The notes: a model not told the origin generated them from the letters alone. Numbered from the stretch's first letter, positions 9,272 to 18,544 are shown. The stretch: DNA of 64,000 nt from CAG-791 sp963605745 (GCA_963605745.1 CAVCWT010000002.1:66151-130150); one strand, 5' to 3'. Made by a program: numbers and translations.

Positions 9272-10305
9272 CACAGTTCTTTATCCTTGTAGCCAAAGGA
9301 CCGAAGTGCCGCCTGGTCGTCCTTCCAGCCCTTCCGGACCTTTACAAAGAGCCGCAGGTTTACCTTAGTTCCCACCAGATTCTCAATGTCAATGCGGGCC
9401 GATGTCCCGATCTTTTTGAGCATCGTGCCGCCGGCGCCGATGATGATGCCCTTGTGTCCTTCCCGTTCGCAGATAATATCCGCATCGATGTCGCAGACTG
9501 TAGAGCCGTCGATTGCAGCATTTTCCTCTGCTGCGTTCATTCCACTACGGTCCTTTGCTTCCATCATCTTGCTGCGCTCTGCTGCACGTGTGGATTTCCC
9601 TTTTCCTGCCGGCTTTGTCATCTCCTTTTTGCGGAATTTCATGCGATTGATCTGCACAGCAATCCCGTGAGGCACCTCTTCGTTGACATAACGCAGAATC
9701 TTCTCGCGAATGATCTCTCCTGCGATCTCGCGCTCCGTCTGTGTGGTGACCTCTTCCGCATCATAGAAAGGCTCTCCCTCCGGGAGCTTCTCCCAGATGG
9801 TCGAACGAAGGTCCTCGACGCCGGTCTTTTGCCGGGAGCTCACAGGAATGATGTCTAAGAGGTCCTTCCCTGTTTCCTCCTGCCACGCCTCGGCATACGC
9901 TGACACAATCGGAAGGAGTGATGCCTTCTTGACCGAATCCACCTTGGTGATGCACAGGATAACCGGCTTGCCGGCTCCTGCCACCTTCTTGAGAATCGCA
10001 AGATCCTCCTGCGAAATCTTAGCCTTTGGCTCCACCAGCCATAAAATGACATCCACCTCCTTGAGCGTGGACTCTGCCGCCTTCAGCATATATTCGCCGA
10101 GGCGGTCTCTTGCTTCGTTGATCCCCGGTGTGTCCAAAAACACGACCTGCCCGTTGTCATCGCTGTAAATAGTTCTTATTTTCGTCCTCGTTGTCTGCGG
10201 TTTATACGAGGTAATGGCGATTTTCTGACCAATCAGCGTATTCATCAATGTGGATTTCCCGACATTCGGACGGCCCACAATTGCCGCAAATCCTGCCTTT
10301 GCCAT
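9271..10305 (-). CDS. era: GTPase Era with an insertion in the KH domain
   Basis: A GTP-binding protein needed for 16S rRNA maturation and 30S assembly. It has G1 GRPNVGKST, G3 DTPG and G4 TKVD in the N-terminal GTPase domain, and the KH-domain loop GIIIGAGG near the C-terminus. It has 344 residues against about 300 for most Era proteins. The extra length is a Lys/Arg/Glu-rich stretch at about residues 232-268, between KH strands, where other Era proteins have a short turn. AGAGGG precedes the ATG. recO overlaps its stop. Confidence 0.96.
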   Translation of the reverse strand: MAKAGFAAIVGRPNVGKSTLMNTLIGQKIAITSYKPQTTRTKIRTIYSDDNGQVVFLDTPGINEARDRLGEYMLKAAESTLKEVDVILWLVEPKAKISQEDLAILKKVAGAGKPVILCITKVDSVKKASLLPIVSAYAEAWQEETGKDLLDIIPVSSRQKTGVEDLRSTIWEKLPEGEPFYDAEEVTTQTEREIAGEIIREKILRYVNEEVPHGIAVQINRMKFRKKEMTKPAGKGKSTRAAERSKMMEAKDRSGMNAAEENAAIDGSTVCDIDADIICEREGHKGIIIGAGGTMLKKIGTSARIDIENLVGTKVNLRLFVKVRKGWKDDQAALRSFGYKDKEL

Positions 10306-10327
10306 GGTTCCCTCTGTCTTTTATGCC

Positions 10328-13300
10328 TTACACCAATGCTTCCTGTCTGTCGAACAATGCTGCATGTTCCTTCAGCTTTGCTGCAGATCCCACCACACAC
10401 ACCGCATCATCCTCCATAAAGGAGGCAACGTATTCACCAAGGTCCTGAATGTCCTGCTGCGTGCAGTTCAGAATTTCCAGGCGCTCTCTTTGCAGATCCT
10501 CTGCCGTCAGCTCTGCCAAAATGCAGGACTTGGAATATCGTCCCAGCATGCTGGGCGTGATCGGTCTGTCCAATGCGCTGATGGCTCCGATGACGTATTT
10601 GGTCATCGCCTTCTCCTCTGCCTCAAAGCTGCGAATATACTCTGCGGCCTCCCGGAAGGTTTCCATGGTCTCTTCCAGCTTTGGATCCCGATAGCTGACA
10701 AAATAGGCAATGCCGTCTCTTGCAAAGCCGCTCATGCAGCCATAGGCCCCGCCCAGCATCCGTACCTTTGTCCACAGATAGTCATACCCAAGGATCACCT
10801 TCAAGACGCGAAGGCTGCCCTTAAACGGGAGTCCCTTCTTGCCGTAACTGCCTGCACAGCACACGAACTGAACCTGCCCTGCTGTAGACAATCCTTCTCT
10901 GCACAACGGATTGGCTTTTCGCTGCAGCGTCCTTACATGATCCAGAATATTCTCTTCTCCTGCTGCTCCTGGCAGCTCCTCATAGATCTTTTTAATCTTG
11001 ACTTCTGCTGCAGGAACTGCCGATTTTTCTGCCGTAAGATCTCCAAGGAACCGGTCTTTTTGGAAAATCACCCGGCACAGCTCCTTCATCTTCTGCACGA
11101 TCGTTTCCTTTTTCTCTTCGAAATGCTCGCACAGATCATCCAGGAAGCGATAGTTCCCAACGCCGGTGAGATCATCCATCACGGCAGCATCCGCAGACAG
11201 CATCGCGCTGGCTCGCAGTACCGCCGTCGAATGCCCCGCATTCTGGAGCTCTGCTTTCATCGAAGCCCGCTCCTCCTCCAGCACCTCCCGCATGCGGCCG
11301 GTATCCTCCCACCTGGTCCGGAAGATCAGCTCTCTTGCCAGCTCCAGTGCCATGTCCAGATTGGAATCCATCGTTTTCACCGAGAGCTCGAACAGAATAC
11401 GCACCTTCGGCGGACGATGCTTGCTCTTATGGTTCGAAACGCAAGGGCTGATGCCGCCGGTTGCAATATTGATCTCATTGTCCAGCTCGCGGTAGGTGTA
11501 ATTCTCTGTGTCCATTGCGCCCATCAGGATTTTGAAAATTCCTGTATAGCGCAGCAGCTCCGGGTCCAGATCTGTCACCTCAAAGGACAGATCCAGATAA
11601 TCGATGCCATGGGTAAAGACCGGATGCGTCAGCAGTGTAAAGCCGTTTTCTTCCTTCACAATCTCCGTGACCGGCAGCTGAGGCTCTTTTGTAAGGTCTC
11701 CCCGCTCCAGCACCGGAATGCTGGCCATGGCTTCCTTCGTATCCGGCTGATTCTGCCACGCCCTGAGCGCTCCCTCTGCATCCTTGATGGTCTGGAGCTC
11801 TTCTTCCTTCAGTCCGGCTGCGAACTGTGCAAGCCTCTCCTTCTGTTCTTTTTCCATGCGTTCCGTAAGTCCCTGCTCCGGAACCAAGAGAACCACGCTG
11901 CGATGGGTATTGTTCAGCAGATATTCCTGAATCATCTGCTCGAAAAAGCCTTCCTCTGCCGCTTTCTTCAAACGGTCAAAATACGACCCCAGTTCCAGAT
12001 TGTCCCAGACCTTGTCCTCGTCATAGAGCCAGGTATCCATGATATCCAATCCATAGATCAGACCCTTTGGATAGGCTCCGAAATCCGCCTCCCGGTAATG
12101 AAACTCATGATAGTTGATTCCCGCAAGAAGCGCCTTTTTATCAATTCCGTTCTGAACAAGTCCCTGCAGTGTCTCCACAATGGTCTGTTCGAATTCCTGC
12201 TGTTGCTGCGGATTGGCGTATTTAGCCGAGATGCTGTAGTACGGCTCATAAATTCCCGACTCATACAGGGACTCCACGTTCTGTCCGATTCCCTTACCTC
12301 GCAGTGCCTCCTTGACAGGTGCCCCCTCTGCATCGCACAGGACATAATCCAGAACCTTAAAGGCCAGAATCTTGTAGACATCACCGTGAATCGGAAGCGC
12401 TGCATTCCAGGACAGGAAGGTTTTATCCTTCGGATCATCCTCTGTAAGGATGCTGTAGACCTTTTTCTTTTCTACCGGTTTATCAAAAGGCTCCTGCGCA
12501 TGAATGGCAGAATCCACCTCCAGAACATCGTAATCGGAAAGGTAGTGCTGATCCAGGAATTCCAGCCGCTCCAGAACATCCATATCCCCGTACAGATAGA
12601 TATAGGAGTTGGAGGGATGATAGAATTTGCTGTGAAAATCCAGATACTGCTGATATGTCAGCTCCGGAATCACCGCAGGATCTCCGCCGGACACAATGGA
12701 ATAAGTGGTATCCGGATACAGCGAAGCCAGTACCGCATCATTCAGCACGTCATCCGGCGAGGACATCACGCCCTTCATCTCGTTATACACAACACCGTTG
12801 ATGATGAGCTCCTCTTCGCCATTCCCGGCTGGCTGCGTCGTGTTATTTAGCATTGCAGAATCGGACGCGTCCTCTTTGCATGTATCCGTCTCCGCGGCTG
12901 TCCGAACCTCATAATGCCAGCCCTCCTGCCGGAAGATGTTCTCGTTCGTATAAATATTGGGATGAAATACCGCATCCAGATAAATGTGCATCAGGTTGGC
13001 AAAGTCCTTCTCGTTGGTGGATGCCACCGGGTACATTGTCTTGTCCGGATAGGTCATGGCATTCAGGAAGGTGTTCAAAGAACCCTTGGCAACTTCGATA
13101 AAAGGATCCTTGACCGGGAACTCCCGTGAACCGCACAGCACCGTGTGTTCGATGATGTGGGCCACGCCGGTGGAATCCGTCGGCGGAGTCCGAAAGCCAA
13201 TAAAGAACACCTTGTTGTTGTCCCCATTCGGCAGCAGAGCGATTCTTGCTCCGCTCTTTTTGTGACGCAGTACATATCCCTCACAGCCCACATCCTTCAG

Positions 13301-13423
13301 ATCATGGTGCTCCACGACCTGGTAGGTCCCGAGCCTCTCAATTCCTTTTAAGAGTTCCATTCCCGTTTGCTGATCCTGCGTTTGATTCTGTATTTCATCC
13401 TTTGTTTGATTATTCATATGCAA
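10328..13423 (-). CDS. M16C family zinc metallopeptidase (presequence-protease/insulinase-like)
   Basis: A 1031-residue protein with the inverted zinc motif HIIEH (HxxEH) followed by TVLCGS, then NTFLNAMTYPDKTMYPVAST. These are characteristic of M16C peptidases such as PreP/Cym1 and bacterial homologues. Two M16 halves plus the M16C-associated middle region account for the length. There is no signal peptide, so it probably degrades peptides in the cytoplasm. The start is a TTG at 13423 (GAGGT 7 nt upstream) or an ATG two codons later. It is 23 nt upstream of era. Confidence 0.93.
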   Translation of the reverse strand: MHMNNQTKDEIQNQTQDQQTGMELLKGIERLGTYQVVEHHDLKDVGCEGYVLRHKKSGARIALLPNGDNNKVFFIGFRTPPTDSTGVAHIIEHTVLCGSREFPVKDPFIEVAKGSLNTFLNAMTYPDKTMYPVASTNEKDFANLMHIYLDAVFHPNIYTNENIFRQEGWHYEVRTAAETDTCKEDASDSAMLNNTTQPAGNGEEELIINGVVYNEMKGVMSSPDDVLNDAVLASLYPDTTYSIVSGGDPAVIPELTYQQYLDFHSKFYHPSNSYIYLYGDMDVLERLEFLDQHYLSDYDVLEVDSAIHAQEPFDKPVEKKKVYSILTEDDPKDKTFLSWNAALPIHGDVYKILAFKVLDYVLCDAEGAPVKEALRGKGIGQNVESLYESGIYEPYYSISAKYANPQQQQEFEQTIVETLQGLVQNGIDKKALLAGINYHEFHYREADFGAYPKGLIYGLDIMDTWLYDEDKVWDNLELGSYFDRLKKAAEEGFFEQMIQEYLLNNTHRSVVLLVPEQGLTERMEKEQKERLAQFAAGLKEEELQTIKDAEGALRAWQNQPDTKEAMASIPVLERGDLTKEPQLPVTEIVKEENGFTLLTHPVFTHGIDYLDLSFEVTDLDPELLRYTGIFKILMGAMDTENYTYRELDNEINIATGGISPCVSNHKSKHRPPKVRILFELSVKTMDSNLDMALELARELIFRTRWEDTGRMREVLEEERASMKAELQNAGHSTAVLRASAMLSADAAVMDDLTGVGNYRFLDDLCEHFEEKKETIVQKMKELCRVIFQKDRFLGDLTAEKSAVPAAEVKIKKIYEELPGAAGEENILDHVRTLQRKANPLCREGLSTAGQVQFVCCAGSYGKKGLPFKGSLRVLKVILGYDYLWTKVRMLGGAYGCMSGFARDGIAYFVSYRDPKLEETMETFREAAEYIRSFEAEEKAMTKYVIGAISALDRPITPSMLGRYSKSCILAELTAEDLQRERLEILNCTQQDIQDLGEYVASFMEDDAVCVVGSAAKLKEHAALFDRQEALV

Positions 13424-13540
13424 AACAACGACCTCACTCTTTGTGTTGATCTTCGTCTCCGTGTTGTTCGGAGCAGGGCCGTCCCTTAGCCGAACATACG
13501 AAGAAGATTATATCAGAAATATCATCCGGATGTGTAACAC

Positions 13541-13571
13541 AAAAACGCTGCAGTCCATTCCGACTGCAGCG
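13541..13571 (-). terminator. Rho-independent terminator downstream of tmRNA
   Basis: Perfect 10-bp arms CGCTGCAGTC (13546-13555) and GACTGCAGCG (13562-13571) enclose a 6-nt loop. On the minus strand they are followed by TTTTTGTGTT. It lies about 190 nt past the mature tmRNA 3' end and upstream of the M16C gene. Confidence 0.85.
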
Positions 13572-13582
13572 CCCTGTACTGG

Positions 13583-13624
13583 AATTCCGGCATTTCAATT
13601 CCAACATCTCAATTCCAGCATTTT
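13583..13624. repeat. 14-bp tandem repeat, three units
   Basis: AATTCC begins at 13583, 13597 and 13611, each followed by a variant of GGCATTTC/AACATCTC/AGCATTTT. The period is exactly 14 bp. It lies in the tmRNA downstream spacer (13424-13762), which holds no believable gene. Confidence 0.8.
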
Positions 13625-13656
13625 CATTTTTGTGTTCAGATCGTTTTCATCCATTT

Positions 13657-13717
13657 GATCAGACGGATCTGCTTGATCCGACGGATCCGATTGATCTGAT
13701 TAATCGGATTGATCAAA
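13657..13717. repeat. 9-bp GATC-phased tandem repeat
   Basis: GATC occurs at 13657, 13666, 13675, 13684, 13693 and 13711, with AATC at 13702: seven units in strict 9-bp register. The array ends form an inverted repeat (ATTTGATCA and TGATCAAAT), and CCGATT/AATCGG pair inside it. It lies between the tmRNA 3' end and its terminator. Confidence 0.85.
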
Positions 13718-13762
13718 TCTGCCGGAACAAATCGAATCGCAAGATCCACATCTGATTCAGAG

Positions 13763-14114
13763 TGGATTAGAGGGGAATCGAACCCCTGTCCAAAAACCCA
13801 TCCCGTGTACTTCTACTATCATAGTCTGTCGCTTTTGTTCGAAAACATTTCCCTCATGAAGAAGGAGAACAGACACGCCCTCTTCGTCGGTAGCCGCTCA
13901 TACGCCCATGAGCCCCGCGGCAGAACTCAAGTCGTTTCCTGTTATATTGACGCCGTATCTGACGAGAACAGGTGCAAGTCAGGCGACGCTGGTGCGATTA
14001 GGCAGCCAGAGCGTAAGAGTTATTCTTAGCGTTTATGTTTAGGTTTGCCGTTTAACGATCGGCGTCGGATAGCTTCTCCACCTTCAAGATCCCTGTCGAA
14101 ACCTTTACTAACCC
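13763..14114 (-). ncRNA. ssrA: Transfer-messenger RNA (tmRNA)
   Basis: About 352 nt. The 5' acceptor strand GGGTTAG (14114-14108) pairs with 3' CTAATCC with one G-U pair, followed by a discriminator A at 13763. CCA is not encoded. The diagnostic GGTTTCGACAGGG follows the 5' end, and the T-arm AGGGG-TTCGATT-CCCCT is present. The tag reading frame at 14030-13998 encodes AKNNSYALAA then TAA, ending in the usual degradation signal. tmRNA rescues stalled ribosomes with SmpB, which is not in this window. Confidence 0.97.
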
Positions 14115-14128
14115 GTGAAGGTCTCTAC

Positions 14129-14157
14129 AGACTACCACCGCTCCCAAACCCTGTCAA
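14129..14157 (-). promoter_or_regulatory. Promoter for ssrA
   Basis: On the minus strand a perfect TTGACA (14157-14152) and TAGTCT (14134-14129) are separated by 17 bp. The likely start point is a few bases before the mature 5' end, so a short leader would be trimmed. Confidence 0.7.
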
Positions 14158-14170
14158 GCAGATTCTGAAT

Positions 14171-14287
14171 ACATCTCCGCCAGGACCCGCTGCTGTCCGG
14201 CAAAGCCATGCGCCCGAGCTGATGTTCACTGTCCACATATCAGCAGCAGGGTGGCGGCAGAATGTCCGGCAAAGCTATGCGCCCGAG
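14171..14287. repeat. TGTCCG-family intergenic element, rearranged inverted copy
   Basis: Bases 14171-14190 are the exact reverse complement of 20 bp inside the copy at 23987-24164. A GGGTGGCGGCAGAATGTCCGG block at 14249-14269 matches the other arm of that copy with one difference. A 25-bp direct repeat starting TGTCCGGCAAAGC is present at 14194-14218 and 14263-14287 (one mismatch). It fills the space between the tmRNA promoter and the ABC permease gene. Confidence 0.7.
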
Positions 14288-14314
14288 GTGAGTCAGCGCA
14301 GTGAACGAGTCTCG

Positions 14315-14333
14315 CGTATGGCTCTGCCATACG
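14315..14333 (-). terminator. Hairpin directly after the ABC permease stop codon
   Basis: CGTATGGC and GCCATACG form a perfect 8-bp stem with a 3-nt loop immediately after the stop codon. No T-tract follows, so it may be a 3' stabiliser or weak terminator rather than a classic intrinsic terminator. Confidence 0.45.
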
Positions 14334-15650
14334 CTATTCATACCGCAGCGCCTCAATCGGATCCATTTTTGCCGCCTTGTTCGCCGGATAATATCCAAAG
14401 AACACGCCGATCGCCAGCGACACCCCAAAGGATCCTGCGATGCTCTGCCAGCTCATTACAGCAGGAATGTGCTGCACCAGCCGGCAGGCCCCCACCCCGA
14501 TGGCGATTCCTGCAACAATTCCGATGATGCCTCCCATCAGCGATAAAATCACCGCCTCCGTGATAAACTGCATTCGGATATCGCGATTCGGTGCCCCCAG
14601 CGCTTTTCTGGTTCCGATCTCTCTTGTTCTCTCTGTGATGGATACCGTCATGATATTCATCACACCGATGCCGCCCACCAAAAGAGCAATCGCACCAATC
14701 AAGGTTGTGGACATCACCTGCTGTTTCAGAGAGGCCTCTGCTTCCTGAATCCATTGCTTGTTATTGGAGACATAAATCTGAAAATTACTGTTGGAGCCAA
14801 GGAGCCCTGTCAGGAAAGCCTGCAGCTCATTCGAAAAGCTGATCACATCTACGTTCGTCTTGACCTGCAGCGAAAAATAGTTCAGGGCCTTATCGCTCTC
14901 TCCCGTCACAAAGGTCAGTGCATTCAGGTAAGGAATATACACGGTCGTCGTCAGATCCTTTTCTGATGTTGCTGCACCGTTGCCGCCGTACCCCGTCATG
15001 TTGTAGGTATACACGCCAATGATGGTATAATCAGCCGTTGTCGTATTGCCCGCATCATCGGTGGACATGGGAATCGTTATTTTCTGTCCCAACGCCTTTT
15101 CTGCATTCCCGTCGAACAGATTGTTCACCAGCTTGTCTGACACGATGCAGACGGTAGAATCCTCATCCAGCTCTTTGGAATTAAATTCTCTTCCTGCTGC
15201 AAGCGGCGCTTCAGAATTGTTCACGGTAAAATAGCCCTTGTTGACTCCGATTACGCTGACATTGGCATACACATCATCCGAAACCGTCATACCGGCCGGC
15301 TTTACCTTTCCGCCGTTAAGATATCGGCTTACTGCAATTCCTTCAATATTCTCTCCGTACACCTGCAGCATCTGCTTCATCATTTCCTGCGTGAAATTCG
15401 GGATGAAGCTGCTGTTGTCCGAGTTCGATTCGTCGACCGTCACTTCATTGGCCAGCCACATGGAAACGCTGACATTGTTGGTGCCGAACGAGGCATATTG
15501 CTGCCTGGTCTGCTCGGTCTGTGAATCTCCCACTGTCATAATGGCAATGACCGCCGCAATGCCGATGATGATGCCCAGCATCGTCAGGAAGGATCGCAGT
15601 TTATTCGCTGCGATCGAGGCAAATGCCATTGTTATGTTTTCTCTCAGCAT
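14334..15650 (-). CDS. MacB-like ABC transporter permease (FtsX fold)
   Basis: A 438-residue permease. One N-terminal membrane segment (RSFLTMLGIIIGIAAVIAIM) precedes a large extracellular MacB_PCD-type domain (about residues 45-290). Three C-terminal segments follow, with the family signature MTVSITERTREIGTRKALGA. The ATG at 15650 has AAGGAAT just upstream; a longer frame to 15677 is less likely. It is the last gene of an adaptor-ATPase-permease set and probably exports a peptide or hydrophobic compound. The substrate is unknown. Confidence 0.93.
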   Translation of the reverse strand: MLRENITMAFASIAANKLRSFLTMLGIIIGIAAVIAIMTVGDSQTEQTRQQYASFGTNNVSVSMWLANEVTVDESNSDNSSFIPNFTQEMMKQMLQVYGENIEGIAVSRYLNGGKVKPAGMTVSDDVYANVSVIGVNKGYFTVNNSEAPLAAGREFNSKELDEDSTVCIVSDKLVNNLFDGNAEKALGQKITIPMSTDDAGNTTTADYTIIGVYTYNMTGYGGNGAATSEKDLTTTVYIPYLNALTFVTGESDKALNYFSLQVKTNVDVISFSNELQAFLTGLLGSNSNFQIYVSNNKQWIQEAEASLKQQVMSTTLIGAIALLVGGIGVMNIMTVSITERTREIGTRKALGAPNRDIRMQFITEAVILSLMGGIIGIVAGIAIGVGACRLVQHIPAVMSWQSIAGSFGVSLAIGVFFGYYPANKAAKMDPIEALRYE

Positions 15651-15752
15651 GCCATTCCTTTCTGCATTCCGATACACCGATTTGTATCCGTTCAGAACCT
15701 GGCGATTTCAACATGAATCAGGCACTCCGCAGGCGGAGCTTTCCTTCTGCCA

Positions 15753-16598
15753 TTAATGTGCCAGCGTCCCCCGTCTCTCGTCCACAATCCGTCCGTCCCG
15801 CAGGGTCAGAATGCGTCCGCACTCCTCAGCAAGCGTTTTGGAATGTGTGATGAGAAGAATCGTCTTGCCTTCCTCATCATGGAGTCTATGAAACAGATCC
15901 ATGACCTGCCTTCCCGTCTCAGAGTCCAAGGCTCCTGTCGGCTCATCTGCAAGGATCAGGGCCGGATGATTGGCCATCGCCCTGGCAATGGCAACTCGCT
16001 GTTTCTGGCCGCCGGACAGCTCATCCGGCCGATGCTGCATCCTCTCCTCCATGCCAACCTTCTGAAGGAGCTCCCTGGCTCTTTTCGTTCGCTCCTCCTG
16101 CGGAATTCTGGCATACAGCATCGGCATTTCCACATTTTTGAGTGCCGAGGTTCTGGGAATCAGATTGTACGTCTGGAACACAAAGCCAATCTGACGGTTC
16201 CGTATTCCTGACAAATCATCATCTTTTAGCCTGGAGACATTGCGTCCCTGCATTTCATAACAACCGGATGTTGGACGATCCAACAGTCCTATGATGTTCA
16301 TCAACGTACTCTTCCCGGATCCGGATTCTCCGACAATTGCTGTAAATTCACCCTTGCCGATATCAAGGCTGATCCCGTGGAGCACTTCCAGCTCGTTCTG
16401 CGTCCCGATGTAGAATTTTTTGACAATATCCTGCAGATGGATGACATTCTCGCCGGACCCGTTTTCCGGTTCGCCGACCTCCTCATCGTGCTGCATACGC
16501 TCTGTCTCCGACTCCACATCAAGATAATCGGCCTTATCCGCTCCTGTCTGCCTCTTTGTGTATTTTTTATCGTGGCTATGCCTGTGGAATACGCTCAT
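15753..16598 (-). CDS. MacB/LolD-type ABC transporter ATP-binding protein
   Basis: A 281-residue ATPase with Walker A GESGSGKST, Q-loop FVFQTYNL, signature LSGGQKQR, Walker B LILADEPT and H-loop LITHSKT. An unusual charged N-terminal extension of about 45 residues (HRHSHDKKYTKRQ onward) precedes the nucleotide-binding domain. Its ATG overlaps the stop of the adaptor gene as ATGA. The permease follows 102 nt downstream. Together they form a tripartite-like MacAB system working across a single membrane. Confidence 0.95.
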   Translation of the reverse strand: MSVFHRHSHDKKYTKRQTGADKADYLDVESETERMQHDEEVGEPENGSGENVIHLQDIVKKFYIGTQNELEVLHGISLDIGKGEFTAIVGESGSGKSTLMNIIGLLDRPTSGCYEMQGRNVSRLKDDDLSGIRNRQIGFVFQTYNLIPRTSALKNVEMPMLYARIPQEERTKRARELLQKVGMEERMQHRPDELSGGQKQRVAIARAMANHPALILADEPTGALDSETGRQVMDLFHRLHDEEGKTILLITHSKTLAEECGRILTLRDGRIVDERRGTLAH

Positions 16599-18544
16599 CT
16601 TGTTGAATAAATGCCATCCATCATGGAAGAATAATCACCCGTTCCGAAATCAACGGTTCCCTGAATCTGCTCGCCTTCCTGAATGTTGCCGGAGGTAATC
16701 TCTGTATAATAATCATCTGCTACGCCGATGGTTACCATGACCTCAGATACTGATCCTGCTGTTGTCGCTGCCATAGAAGTGTCTTTTGCAGCATTGGAGG
16801 AATTGCCGGCAGTCCTGCTCGCCCCGCCGTTCGCGTCCCCTTTGGATTCGACGGAAGCCGTATTCCCATTGTCTGCTGTATCGAAATCTCCGGCAGAATC
16901 CGTATTCTCTGCTGCATCCGTATTTTGTGCATCTACAACGTTCAGAAAATAATTGCCGTTCCCGTCATTAATCAAGCAGGAGGTTGGCACGGCGATAACG
17001 TTCTCTGCACTGGCTACAATAAAGTCAATGCTGGCGGTCATGCCAATCCGGAGCCTGTCATTGGGCTCATCCAGTGTAACCTCGACCTTATACGTTGCCC
17101 TTGTCTTGGTATTCTGACTGTTGCTGGAGCTGCCGGAGGCAGAGCCTGTACCGGAGCTGCTCTTATTGGAGGTCTCCTGAGTCGGTGTCGGTGAAGTAAA
17201 GGTAACACTTCCTGTCAGCTCCGTATCCCCGGTGGAATCCGTCTTAACCCGCACTCTGGTTCCAACCTTCAGGTCCGCAATGTGCGCCTCATCGATATCC
17301 GCGCTGACCTTCATTTTGGAAAGGTTGTCCAGCACAACACCGTCTGTCCCGGTATAGGTCTGCCCTGCCACAACATTGACAGCGGTAACCGTTCCATCCA
17401 TGGTGGCAATCACCTGACCGTTTTCCAGCTTCTCCTTGAGCTTGGCAATCTCCGCCTCATTGGTGAGTGTATCGGACTGGTGCTTGAGTGCCTGCGAGGC
17501 AATGGCATTCTTTTTGGTCTGCTCATCGTTCAGTACCTGGCGGTTATTCTGATTGACGTCCGTCCCGGAATCCTCCAGCGTGCGGACATCCTTTGTGATT
17601 GTGGTCTGGTCGTTTTTTACCGTTGTTTCATACTCTTCGCGTTTGGATTTTGCATTGTCATAGGCCGTCTTGGCCTCGCTCATCGATGTCTTGGCCTTAT
17701 CCAGTGCTGTCTTGGCATCGTCTGCAGACCACTGTGCCTTCTCTTTTTCTTTCGAGAGATTCAGGAGTTCTTCCGTCTGACCTGATCCGGATGAAGACGT
17801 ACCGGATGACGCTGTCCCGGACGAAGCAGTATCGCCGGCAGCACTCGAACTGGCGTCAATATCCAGCAGTTTGAGTTCATACTGCCGGGACAGATCGTTG
17901 GCATGCTCGAGCTTACTGTCATAATCGGCCTGCAGGGCATTCACCTGAGACACCCAGGCATCATAGGTCGCCTTCGTTTTCGTCTCCTCGTCCTTGTAGC
18001 TCTGGAGCTTTTCCTGGTCAGTCTGCTGCTGCGCGATCGCCTCGTTGGTATCATCCGCATTTCGTACCAACGTCCTCGTTCCGGTCTCATACTGCTCTCC
18101 GGAGGCTGCCTGCGCATCCGAATAGGCTCGCTCGTTATTGCTCTGCGCAATGGCATTCTCCTGATCGGAAATGGCCTGCTGCTGCTCCTTCAGAGCCAGG
18201 TCCCGCTCTGTCTGCGTCGTATCAATGGTGTACAGGACATCCCCAGCCTTTACCTCATCTCCAACAGATACATAGACCATGTCAATAATGACGGAATCCT
18301 GGCCACTGGATGCCTTGACATTCATCGAGCTCTCCTGCCCGCTGATGATCTTGCCCTTTGCGGTATAGACATTCTCAACCGTTGTACGGACCGCCGTCTC
18401 AATTGCAGGCGTATACTCCGCCGTCTCCTCCGTTTTCCCGCAGCCTGTCAAGGCCAGCGTTCCCAAAAGAGCTAGTACCAAAGGACCAACAACATATCTC
18501 CGGCCATGCTGCTCACCATGTGTTCTGTTATGGATGCGATTCAC
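16595..18544 (-). CDS. Efflux adaptor lipoprotein (HlyD/MacA family)
   Basis: About 649 residues. A lipoprotein signal peptide ends in LALTGCGK. It is followed by a biotinyl-lipoyl-like half domain (KIISGQESSMNVKASSG onward), a long coiled-coil hairpin (about residues 105-375), the second half (ATMDGTVTAVNVVAGQ), a beta-barrel and a C-terminal membrane-proximal domain. Ser/Thr/Gly-rich insertions interrupt the coiled coil and the barrel. The GTG at 18544 lies 10 nt after AGGAG and gives a clean lipobox. An in-frame ATG at 18610 would add 22 residues. It is the first gene of the efflux operon. Confidence 0.92.
   Translation of the reverse strand: MNRIHNRTHGEQHGRRYVVGPLVLALLGTLALTGCGKTEETAEYTPAIETAVRTTVENVYTAKGKIISGQESSMNVKASSGQDSVIIDMVYVSVGDEVKAGDVLYTIDTTQTERDLALKEQQQAISDQENAIAQSNNERAYSDAQAASGEQYETGTRTLVRNADDTNEAIAQQQTDQEKLQSYKDEETKTKATYDAWVSQVNALQADYDSKLEHANDLSRQYELKLLDIDASSSAAGDTASSGTASSGTSSSGSGQTEELLNLSKEKEKAQWSADDAKTALDKAKTSMSEAKTAYDNAKSKREEYETTVKNDQTTITKDVRTLEDSGTDVNQNNRQVLNDEQTKKNAIASQALKHQSDTLTNEAEIAKLKEKLENGQVIATMDGTVTAVNVVAGQTYTGTDGVVLDNLSKMKVSADIDEAHIADLKVGTRVRVKTDSTGDTELTGSVTFTSPTPTQETSNKSSSGTGSASGSSSNSQNTKTRATYKVEVTLDEPNDRLRIGMTASIDFIVASAENVIAVPTSCLINDGNGNYFLNVVDAQNTDAAENTDSAGDFDTADNGNTASVESKGDANGGASRTAGNSSNAAKDTSMAATTAGSVSEVMVTIGVADDYYTEITSGNIQEGEQIQGTVDFGTGDYSSMMDGIYSTR

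Noticed and set aside
10250..12850. 866-residue plus-strand open frame
   Set aside because: It is the antisense shadow of the M16C peptidase gene; its translation has no family motif, is Cys/His/Leu-rich, and there is no ribosome site.
13424..14333. tRNA genes in the tmRNA region
   Set aside because: The only TTCGATT T-arm belongs to tmRNA; no independent cloverleaf was found here or elsewhere in the window.
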